60,711 nucleotides of DNA, taken from NCBI GenBank assembly GCA_022648165.1, contig JALCLX010000011.1:1-60711 (forward strand), read 5' to 3'. The stretch comes from Ancrocorticia sp. (GTDB lineage Bacteria > Actinomycetota > Actinomycetes > Actinomycetales > Actinomycetaceae). The notes under the pieces were generated by a model that had not been told where the DNA came from, ran no database searches, and saw only the letters and a list, made by a program, of their open reading frames with translations. Position 1 is the first letter of the stretch; the number at the start of each line of letters is the position of its first letter. Shown in pieces: positions 54,659-60,711 of the stretch. The translations under genes and the position numbers were made by a program.

Positions 54659-55314
54659 CGCGTGGGCAGGCGGTCCACCGTTAGGCAGGGCGAACTGATG
54701 GAAAGCACTGCCGTTTCCGCCTGGCTCCACGCAACGTATCCGGCGCCCGATTCGTGGTGAATAATGACGTGTGGATTGCCTGCGCCGTCCGTGAACTCGG
54801 CATAGTGGCGATAACCAAGTTCGGCGGCGCGGCGTGCCACGATGCGGGTGGCCTCCTCCCAACGGTCCGAAGGAAGGCGTTCGAGTGCGTGCCCGAATGC
54901 GCCAACGCTTCCTGTTGTTACATCACCGGTCTGAGGGCATGAGGCTCCGCCAGGTGCGGCCGCTGGCGGAGAAACAATGGCGGCCCCCACCCGATCGGCA
55001 ATCTCCTGCGTGATTGCGGCAGCTGCTGCCGCGTAATACTCTCCAGCCTCAGCGAAACTAGCGAATTGGGTCACGATTTCTATCTGCTCCTCTTCGAATG
55101 TGACTGGATCATCTTCGTATTCTGGGGAGGCTAGCGCCTGCTGCCGGGGTGAAGGGACGAGGATCGCACGTGGAGATGACTCACTGGCGTACGCCGAGGC
55201 TGATGCGGCGGGAGCCAGCGTGGCTGGAGTGTGGCGCGCCAGGGCGATTCCACCGCTGATGAGCACTGAAAGTCCCAGCAGAAAGAACACGGCGCGTGTG
55301 CGATGAGTGCTCAT
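54652..55314 (-). CDS. Exported/membrane-anchored hypothetical protein, third gene of WXG100 operon
   Basis: 220-aa protein with one N-terminal hydrophobic segment (AVFFLLGLSVLISGGIALA), either an uncleaved anchor or signal peptide; there is no lipobox Cys. A low-complexity linker rich in Ala, Ser and Pro (about 30-65) leads to a mixed domain with RWEEATRIVARRAAELGYRH, NPHVIIHHESGAGYVAW and one Cys pair candidate (SCPQTGD and SSPCLTVD). No family is recognised. ATG 55314 overlaps the stop of the DUF1023 gene as ATGA, so the two are translationally coupled. It may be an accessory, target-binding or immunity protein; that is inference. Its end overlaps the 1561-aa gene by 7 bp. Confidence 0.65.
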   Translation of the reverse strand: MSTHRTRAVFFLLGLSVLISGGIALARHTPATLAPAASASAYASESSPRAILVPSPRQQALASPEYEDDPVTFEEEQIEIVTQFASFAEAGEYYAAAAAAITQEIADRVGAAIVSPPAAAPGGASCPQTGDVTTGSVGAFGHALERLPSDRWEEATRIVARRAAELGYRHYAEFTDGAGNPHVIIHHESGAGYVAWSQAETAVLSISSPCLTVDRLPTRY

Positions 55315-57383
55315 TGTTCACCCTGAGGATCCAGAACCATCGAACGCGTGTTGAGATCAAGGAGAGCGTCTCCCACGCCACTGTGATCGCGTGTGATGGC
55401 AACATCAGAGAGTCCTACACTGACCGCAGCAACGTTGAATTGGCTGGTAGAACGATCTTCTAGGTAGTTTGAGTGCGAAGTGATTCCGTGCCCACGTTCC
55501 GAATCACCGCTGGACAGTTGTACAACACCGTCCAACCCAGAAAGGTCAGGGCCGAAGTACTCCAGGTCATCAACGCCGTCAAAGGCTGCCTCGATATGGA
55601 AGATAGCTCCTTCATCTACGTACACAGGAACGGCAATTTCTCCATGAGTTAGCCCAAAAACGGCTTGAGCACCCTCCTGGATACCGCTGACAGCCGGCGC
55701 AATGGGACCGGCGAGCCGGGCAACAGCCTGCACCAATGTGCCACCTGTGGGCGAGAACGCGATGCTTTCCAGGACCCCCACATCGTGATCCAAGGATGGA
55801 AAACCTGGGCTGCCCATCGCAATCACCTGATCCGCACCGTGTCCTTCCTCCTGGATAGAGAGAAGAGTGACAACAGAGCCGTACGAATGCCCTATGAGGG
55901 AGATATTGGCCGTGGGGTTGTCGGTTGCGATTCCAGAAGTGAAAGCACGCAGACGTGACGCGCCGGTGCGTGCTGCGTCCACCCGAGTAACCGAGTTCGA
56001 ATCAAACAGTTGGGTGATCTGCGGGGCATCGTAACCGAGCCAGGCCACGGAAGCGACGGATTCCGAGCGGCCGTATTCTCGCAGCACGTGAACGCTCACG
56101 CGATTGAGATTCCGCATCTCTTCGAAGTCTGCAGCAATGTCCCCACGAATTGTGGTTCCAATGCCGGGCACCGCAACCTGCACATGATCGGCGTGAGCGA
56201 CATCTCCGTACGCTAATGCAGCTTTTACCTGCAAACCGCTTGTATCGAGGACGAGGAGATGCGTGGAAACCTCACCGCGCTCGCGAGCGTAGGCATCGGC
56301 ACGAGCGAGCGTGGAATGCAGTGCGGCAAGGTCCTCGTACTCAGAGCTCCTTGTACCCGACGCGGGACCTGCTTGTGCGAGTGCAGTAAGCCGGTCCTCT
56401 AAATATTGGCGATTCAATCGGTCACGAATTTCCGCTGGAATACCGTCAAGATTGCGAAGCAGATGAGGGTACTGCGCGATAAGTAGTTCGCGGCGCCGTA
56501 CCGGTAGCTGCGCAAACCATGAGGAAACTACCGCGGGTGGGCGCGACGCGAGCAACATTGAGCTCAAAGCCGCCATAGCGGGTGTGTGCATCAGTTGAGA
56601 GGCCAGTAGTGCCACGCTTGGAAGAGTGGAAACACCGGAATGGGCGGAGCCCGCCAACGCAAAGAGCTCACGCGTGTGTTTCACGAACGCGATTTCTCTT
56701 TCGAGGATGATCAGGTATTGCTGCAATGCGTGGATAACTTCGACGGCTTGCAAGGAGCCCCATGCGCACGCTTTAGTGAATTCTCCGAGTGCCTGATCAA
56801 GCGAGTGCGTTCGTGCCCGAGTTTGTGCACACAACGGTTCGGCCTGCACCTCGAACTGTTGCAGCGTTTCTATCCGAGCGGACGAGGTAGGAGTGTGCCC
56901 TACCTGCGAAAAACTGCCAGCGTTACGGGGCGCCAGTGCGCCGACCCTCACAACATAGGTAGGCGGCGTTATGGGGGAAGCACTCGTGCACACATTGAGA
57001 GTGTCTAGCCACGAACCAGCACCCCGGTTCCACACCTGCCCGGTGGGTGACAGGATGGGATCGTAGCGGCAGCCGCTTTGAGCGGCTGCCGCCCGGATCT
57101 CCTCGCGCCGCCTTTGTTCGGCGTGAGCGGCCGAAACGATCTCGCGGGCACATGTGGCGATGCGGCGTATCGCCGCAGCTAGCTCTGCTGTGTCTGCCTG
57201 GTCCGCTGTGCCATCGCGTTCGAACGCGATGGCCGAGGCACCGGAGAAATCGTCAAGTGCCCTCACGCGTGCAGTGTGCCGTTCCAGAGCTGCATCCTCC
57301 AAGAAACGGGCAAAAGCCGTGCACTCTTCGATGCAGCGGTTAGCTGCGGCTGTGCTACAGAGGACATCCTCATCGATCGTCAT
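55311..57383 (-). CDS. DUF1023 alpha/beta-hydrolase, putative type VII secretion effector
   Basis: 690-aa protein. The N-terminal about 100 residues are helical (TAAANRCIEECTAFARFLED, AELAAAIRRIATCAREIVSA), like ESX-substrate-type bundles. The middle carries SWFAQLPVRRRELLIAQYPH then LLRNLDGIPAEIRDRLNRQY, the hallmark lead-in of DUF1023. The hydrolase core has HVQVAVPGIGTTIRGD, the nucleophile elbow SLIGHSYGSVV (Ser near 500), IAMGSPGFP and a late His in GHGITSHSNYL (about 633-637). No Sec signal. GAGGAACGTC precedes ATG 57383, eight bases after the WXG100 stop; an upstream extension would overlap that gene. Lipase or esterase activity on envelope lipids is plausible but unproven. Confidence 0.8.
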   Translation of the reverse strand: MTIDEDVLCSTAAANRCIEECTAFARFLEDAALERHTARVRALDDFSGASAIAFERDGTADQADTAELAAAIRRIATCAREIVSAAHAEQRRREEIRAAAAQSGCRYDPILSPTGQVWNRGAGSWLDTLNVCTSASPITPPTYVVRVGALAPRNAGSFSQVGHTPTSSARIETLQQFEVQAEPLCAQTRARTHSLDQALGEFTKACAWGSLQAVEVIHALQQYLIILEREIAFVKHTRELFALAGSAHSGVSTLPSVALLASQLMHTPAMAALSSMLLASRPPAVVSSWFAQLPVRRRELLIAQYPHLLRNLDGIPAEIRDRLNRQYLEDRLTALAQAGPASGTRSSEYEDLAALHSTLARADAYARERGEVSTHLLVLDTSGLQVKAALAYGDVAHADHVQVAVPGIGTTIRGDIAADFEEMRNLNRVSVHVLREYGRSESVASVAWLGYDAPQITQLFDSNSVTRVDAARTGASRLRAFTSGIATDNPTANISLIGHSYGSVVTLLSIQEEGHGADQVIAMGSPGFPSLDHDVGVLESIAFSPTGGTLVQAVARLAGPIAPAVSGIQEGAQAVFGLTHGEIAVPVYVDEGAIFHIEAAFDGVDDLEYFGPDLSGLDGVVQLSSGDSERGHGITSHSNYLEDRSTSQFNVAAVSVGLSDVAITRDHSGVGDALLDLNTRSMVLDPQGEQ

Positions 57384-57391
57384 GACGTTCC

Positions 57392-57673
57392 TCAACGCGC
57401 TCCACCGGCAGCGAAGATGTTCTCCGCAATTGTGGAAAGCTGGGCACGCAGTTCGTCTAATCCCACCCGTGCGCGCTCCAGCGCGGCGCGCGTTTCTGGC
57501 CACGTAGAGTCCCTGAATTGCGCGGCCAAAGGGCCATCCCACACATTCGGATCAGACAGCACACGCCCCTGCACATCGAGTTGGTGCAGTTGCTCTGCAA
57601 AACCTCCATTGATAATTGCTTGCATTTGTGTGATGGCTGCCTGGGCGTTATCGCTTGAAAGTACTCTGGGCAT
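57392..57673 (-). CDS. WXG100 family protein (ESAT-6-like)
   Basis: 93-aa helix-turn-helix hairpin protein of the WXG100 superfamily. Helix one spans about 7-40 (NAQAAITQMQAIINGGFAEQ), the turn is PNVWDGPLAAQF with the W-x-G motif as WDG, and helix two is WPETRAALERARVGLDELRA. Size and layout are typical of substrates exported as folded dimers by type VII secretion. AAGAGGAGAG lies before ATG 57673. It leads a three-gene operon with the DUF1023 hydrolase and the exported protein. No ESX core gene (EccC, EccD, EccB, mycosin) is in the window. Confidence 0.82.
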   Translation of the reverse strand: MPRVLSSDNAQAAITQMQAIINGGFAEQLHQLDVQGRVLSDPNVWDGPLAAQFRDSTWPETRAALERARVGLDELRAQLSTIAENIFAAGGAR

Positions 57674-57861
57674 AGTTCTCTCCTCTTATCGACGTAGTGA
57701 TTGTGAAACTCCGCCACTCGCAGCGGCGTGGTGCGATCGTAAAGTGGCTCCGGGTAGCGCAGCAAACCCCCAGTTCGCTCCAGTAACTCAAAGGAGGGAA
57801 AGCGCATCAATGCAGGTCACAGCAGGTAAGGTGGCGGCGCCGTCGTCGTACATCCGTCAAC

Positions 57862-57870
57862 TTATCCACA
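57862..57870 (+). promoter_or_regulatory. Perfect DnaA box upstream of pyrE
   Basis: TTATCCACA, the exact consensus 9-mer, 84 bp before the pyrE start. CTGTCCACA (57900-57908) is one mismatch from TTGTCCACA. Both are in the WXG100-pyrE intergenic region. Confidence 0.45.
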
Positions 57871-57902
57871 GGTCTCCGCCACGGTGGCAAAATGCGTGTC
57901 TG

Positions 57903-57952
57903 TCCACAGAACCAGCTACTCTAAAGATCCACAGAACCAGTTACTCTAAAGG
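57903..57952. repeat. 25-bp tandem duplication carrying the pyrE -10 box
   Basis: Two adjacent 25-bp copies (57903-57927, 57928-57952) are identical at 23 positions. Each holds TCCACAGAACCAG and a TACTCT box. The right-hand TACTCT is the one correctly placed before the GTG start. Confidence 0.85.
57942..57947 (+). promoter_or_regulatory. -10 box TACTCT, leaderless start for pyrE
   Basis: TACTCT ends six bases before GTG 57954. AAAGGGG abuts the start codon too closely for a ribosome site. An identical TACTCT lies 25 bp upstream. Confidence 0.5.
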
Positions 57953-57953
57953 G

Positions 57954-58526
57954 GTGAATGATTCTCAGCGCGAACGCCTCATTGAACTCGTCAACCAGCT
58001 CGCCATCAAACGCGGGCGTTTCACCCTTGCATCAGGCCGCGAATCGTCGTATTACGTTGACATGCGGCGGGCCACGCTCCACCATGAAGCCGGACCACTC
58101 ATCGGCCACGTCATGCTTGACATGCTAGAAGAAGCAGGTTTTGGTCCCGATGATGTGGACGCCGTGGGGGGCCTCACCATGGGGGCAGATCCCGTTGCCA
58201 CAGCCATCATGCACGCCGCCGCATCGCGTGGGTTGGACATCGACGCTTTCGTCGTTCGTAAAGAAGCCAAAGATCACGGCATGAAACGCCAAATCGAAGG
58301 GCCTGATATCGCGGGGCGCGACGTCGTCATTCTGGAAGATACGTCCACCACTGCCGGCTCACCGATTCAAGCGTTAGAAGCCGCACGTGCCGCAGGGGCG
58401 CACGTCCTCGCCGTCGCCGTCGTCGTGGATCGCGCCACGGGCGCCCGCGAACGCATCGAAGCATACGGTGTGCCCTATCTCGCCGCACTCCAGCTTGACG
58501 ATCTCGGCCTAGAACCCCAGCTGTAA
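57954..58526 (+). CDS. pyrE: Orotate phosphoribosyltransferase
   Basis: 190-aa enzyme that makes orotidine 5'-phosphate from orotate and PRPP in pyrimidine synthesis. FTLASGRESSYYVDMRRATL is the N-terminal orotate site, VDAVGGLTMGADPVATAIMHAA and FVVRKEAKDHGMKRQIEG follow, and the PRPP loop is DVVILEDTSTTAGSPI. GTG 57954 is chosen by the leaderless pattern and matches the family N-terminus; a long in-frame extension back to 57276 would cross the WXG100 operon. The SpoU methyltransferase begins 10 nt after its stop, so they form an operon. Confidence 0.94.
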   Translation: MNDSQRERLIELVNQLAIKRGRFTLASGRESSYYVDMRRATLHHEAGPLIGHVMLDMLEEAGFGPDDVDAVGGLTMGADPVATAIMHAAASRGLDIDAFVVRKEAKDHGMKRQIEGPDIAGRDVVILEDTSTTAGSPIQALEAARAAGAHVLAVAVVVDRATGARERIEAYGVPYLAALQLDDLGLEPQL

Positions 58527-58536
58527 AGGTACGCCC

Positions 58537-59259
58537 GTGGCAGACGAAGGCCAATTGTTACCCATCGCGTATTACGTGCGCGATGCTGCAGACAGCACCA
58601 GTGCCGAACCCTATGAGGATGAAGCGTATGCGCCACGCCCTGGAGCTCGAATTGTTGGAGTTGGGCCGCATCCACAGCCGTGGCCGGACGATCCGCGGCT
58701 GGATCCCGTGCTGCTGGCCGAAGGCGACCATCGAAATGTGCTGGACAAATACCGCTATTGGAGCGTCGCCGCCATCAAGGCCGATCTTGAAACATCACGA
58801 TCACGGCTTCACATCGCCATCGAGAACCTGGAACACGATCTCAATATCGGTTCCATCGTGCGATCCGGAAACGCTTTCAACGTGGGCGGGATTCACATCG
58901 TAGGCCGGCGGCGTTGGAACAAGCGCGGCGCACTTGTCACAGATCGCTACATGGATATCTATTACCATCCCGATGCTGCTGATCTTGCATCCTGGGCCCG
59001 CGATCACGATTACGCGCTGGTAGCTATTGACAATCCTCCGGACTCCGTTCCGATCGAGGATTCTCACTTGCCTGAGAACTGCATACTGGTTTTTGGGCAA
59101 GAATCTTCCGGGATTTCGCCGGAATTGCTGGCAGTGTGCGGTTCCGCTGTCCGCATCGAGCAATTCGGCTCAACCCGGTCACTCAACGTTGCCGCTGCTG
59201 CTGCGATCGCAATGCACTGGTGGATCGTGCAGCACCCAGGCAGAGGAGCGTCCAAATAG
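58537..59259 (+). CDS. SpoU/TrmH family RNA 2'-O-methyltransferase
   Basis: 240-aa knotted SPOUT methyltransferase that methylates ribose 2'-OH of tRNA or rRNA. Motif 1 is ENLEHDLNIGSIVRSGNAFN, motif 2 is ILVFGQESSGIS and motif 3 is STRSLNVAAAAAIAMHWW. The N-terminal about 90 residues (DPVLLAEGDHRNVLDKYRYW) are less conserved and lack the L30e-like domain of RlmB. AAAGGTACGCCC precedes GTG 58537. It is cotranscribed with pyrE, an arrangement seen in other actinobacteria. The modified nucleotide cannot be predicted. Confidence 0.9.
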   Translation: MADEGQLLPIAYYVRDAADSTSAEPYEDEAYAPRPGARIVGVGPHPQPWPDDPRLDPVLLAEGDHRNVLDKYRYWSVAAIKADLETSRSRLHIAIENLEHDLNIGSIVRSGNAFNVGGIHIVGRRRWNKRGALVTDRYMDIYYHPDAADLASWARDHDYALVAIDNPPDSVPIEDSHLPENCILVFGQESSGISPELLAVCGSAVRIEQFGSTRSLNVAAAAAIAMHWWIVQHPGRGASK

Positions 59260-59264
59260 ACGAG

Positions 59265-59290
59265 CACTCAGATAGAGGGACACTCAGATA
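59265..59290. repeat. 10-bp direct repeat upstream of fba
   Basis: CACTCAGATA occurs at 59265-59274 and 59281-59290 (16-bp spacing), just after the SpoU methyltransferase stop. The rest of 59260-59434 holds a GGGAG/CTCCC hairpin and a TGCGAGAAT extended -10-like box near the fba leader. Confidence 0.5.
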
Positions 59291-59434
59291 TGGGACGGCC
59301 GCAAACTGGTGCACTCGTGAAATGTGCCGTGAGTAACTCTCGCGGTGCCACAATTTAGGCCTTTTTGGGGAGCGGTTTCTCCCTGGAGAGTGCGAGAATA
59401 GAGAAGTCCTGGAACTAATCGAAGGAGAGTTTCT

Positions 59435-60460
59435 GTGCCTATCGCAACCCCTGAAGTCTATGCCGAGATGCTAGACCGCGCTAAAGCCGGCAAGTTTGCC
59501 TATCCTGCAATCAACGTGACCTCTTCCCAGACTTTAACCGCGGCGATTCGCGGCTTTGCTGACGCCGAATCCGATGGCATTTTGCAGGTGTCTGTTGGTG
59601 GCGCGGAATACTGGTCCGGCTCCACAATCAAGGATCGCATCGCAGGCTCGCTCGCCATGGCGGCATACGCTCGCGAAGTAGCGAAGAATTACGACGTCAC
59701 GGTGGCGCTCCACACCGATCACTGCGCAAAGCAGAACCTCGCATCGTGGACCGAAACCTTGATGGAAATGGAAATCGAGGAAGTTAAGGCAGGTCGGCTT
59801 CCCTGGTACCAGTCCCACATGTGGGATGGTTCCGCCATTCCGTTGGATGAGAACCTGGAGATCGCAAAGCGTCTCTTGGAGAAAGCCGTGGCTTCACACA
59901 CCGTACTGGAGATCGAAGTCGGTGCAGTTGGTGGCGAAGAAGACGGCGTGACCGGCGAAATCAACGACAAGCTGTACACTTCCACCGCCGATGGCATCAA
60001 GACGGTGGAGGCCCTTGGCCTCGGAGAAAAGGGCCGGTACCTCACGGCGCTCACATTCGGTAACGTTCATGGCGCATACAAGCCCGGCCACGTGAAGCTT
60101 CGTCCCGAAATTCTTGGCACGATCCAAGAAGAAGTTGGCGCAAAGTTCGGTGTTGGCGATCGCCCGTTCGACCTGGTCATGCACGGTGGCTCTGGTTCCA
60201 CCGACAAGGAAATCGCAACGGCCGTAGCCAACGGCGTCATCAAGATGAACGTTGATACGGACACGCAGTACGCATTCACTCGCCCCGTTGCGGATTGGAT
60301 GTACAAGAACTACGACGGCGTTCTCAAGATCGACGGCGAAGTGGGCAACAAGAAGCAGTACGATCCTCGTTCGTGGGGCAAGGCTGCTGAAGCCGGCATG
60401 GCTGCCCGCGTTGTGGAGGCGTGCGAGCGCCTCGGCTCCGTTGGCACCAAGATGAAGTAA
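59435..60460 (+). CDS. fba: Fructose-bisphosphate aldolase, class II
   Basis: 341-aa zinc-dependent glycolytic aldolase cleaving fructose 1,6-bisphosphate. Zinc and catalytic motifs are intact: VALHTDHCAKQ (His93, Asp95, His96), LEIEVGAVGGEEDGV, TFGNVHGAYKPGHV, DLVMHGGSGSTDKEI and KMNVDTDTQYAFTRPVADWM. Length matches the long class IIA enzymes of E. coli and actinobacteria. AAGGAGAG lies before GTG 59435. A 16-bp hairpin terminator follows. Monocistronic. Confidence 0.97.
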   Translation: MPIATPEVYAEMLDRAKAGKFAYPAINVTSSQTLTAAIRGFADAESDGILQVSVGGAEYWSGSTIKDRIAGSLAMAAYAREVAKNYDVTVALHTDHCAKQNLASWTETLMEMEIEEVKAGRLPWYQSHMWDGSAIPLDENLEIAKRLLEKAVASHTVLEIEVGAVGGEEDGVTGEINDKLYTSTADGIKTVEALGLGEKGRYLTALTFGNVHGAYKPGHVKLRPEILGTIQEEVGAKFGVGDRPFDLVMHGGSGSTDKEIATAVANGVIKMNVDTDTQYAFTRPVADWMYKNYDGVLKIDGEVGNKKQYDPRSWGKAAEAGMAARVVEACERLGSVGTKMK

Positions 60461-60496
60461 TCTTCACACGGATCTTCACTCATTGTGAGGTTACGT

Positions 60497-60532
60497 GAAG
60501 GGGCCCGCATGCTTAGGCATGCGGGCCCCTTC
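60497..60532 (+). terminator. Terminator of fba
   Basis: A perfect 16-bp stem (60497-60512 with 60517-60532) with a TTAG loop lies 37 nt past the fba stop, followed by TGCATTTC. Bases 60533-60711 show no further gene or structure. Confidence 0.88.
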
Positions 60533-60711
60533 TGCATTTCGAGCTCGAAAGTTCCTGGCGCTGAGGTGTGGCCGCGGTTTCGTTGTGATGGGTGCGCGCG
60601 GGGCCGTTGTTCTTGGGCGTGGGCGCGTATGTGTAGCTTTTTCTGGCTGGATGGGGTTTGAGCTCACGTTGGGTAGAGGAAAACTTGGATTTGAGCAAGA
60701 AAAGGTTTCGC

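Noticed and set aside
57276-57953. N-terminal extension of pyrE by 226 codons
   Set aside because: It would lie antisense to the WXG100 and DUF1023 genes and has no phosphoribosyltransferase features. GTG 57954 matches family length.

Overview
The window is a moderately GC-rich stretch of an actinobacterial chromosome. It looks like ordinary core chromosome from the Actinomycetaceae (a Trueperella/Arcanobacterium-like organism), although genus cannot be fixed from sequence reading alone. Support for this placement includes an actinobacterial-type 5S rRNA, DUF5926 and DUF4287 proteins, a CtpE-like P-type ATPase, a WXG100/DUF1023 gene pair, and many genes whose start codon lies 6-7 nt after a TAnnnT box, the usual form of leaderless transcripts in this phylum. 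No prophage, insertion sequence, integrase or CRISPR array was seen.

Layout. 1-2700: the end of an rRNA operon (5S and terminator), a C39-like papain-fold protein, a MATE exporter, then a 400-nt regulatory region with DnaA-box-like sites ahead of dnaB. 2700-10217: dnaB, pyridoxal kinase, aldo/keto reductase, S33 peptidase, threonine deaminase (ilvA) with a PlsC-like acyltransferase, and a CYTH-fold protein. 10218-17656: a 340-nt gap with a large hairpin, a DUF4261 protein, the coupled queuosine-salvage pair yhhQ-tgt, and the helicase hrpA. 17786-23011: a membrane-anchored EEP-fold protein, a DUF4287 protein, a YtxH-like protein, an ADP-ribosylglycohydrolase, a TRIC-type channel and an App1-type phosphatase. 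23012-36495: central metabolism and biosynthesis (gnd, pgm, serS, pheA, aroB), a lipid kinase, a glycosyltransferase, DUF5926, a 52-aa membrane protein, a glycerophosphodiesterase and a CtpE-like ATPase.

36519-44928: an HdeD-like protein, tadA, tRNA-Ser(CGA), a 782-aa membrane protein overlapping the tRNA tail-to-tail, a LacI regulator convergent with a DUF1593 hydrolase, an acyl-CoA dehydrogenase and a broken XRE regulator. 45058-54658: pepC, a second aldo/keto reductase, exonuclease III, an SDR enzyme, a TetR regulator and, divergent from it, a 1561-aa 2-hydroxyacyl-CoA dehydratase/activase fusion. 54652-57673: a leftward three-gene operon (WXG100 protein, DUF1023 alpha/beta-hydrolase, exported protein) that looks like an orphan type VII secretion substrate cassette. 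57954-60532: pyrE, a SpoU methyltransferase and class II aldolase (fba) with its terminator.

Most interesting points: the orphan WXG100/DUF1023 cassette; the DnaA-box clusters at dnaB and pyrE; two independent 25-bp tandem duplications that each copy a -10-like box (pyrE and DUF1593); the widespread leaderless signature, which also reveals a 52-aa gene; the tRNA-Ser/membrane-protein overlap; and the double-lesion XRE pseudogene. Base composition, homology and structure statements come from reading motifs; no search was run.
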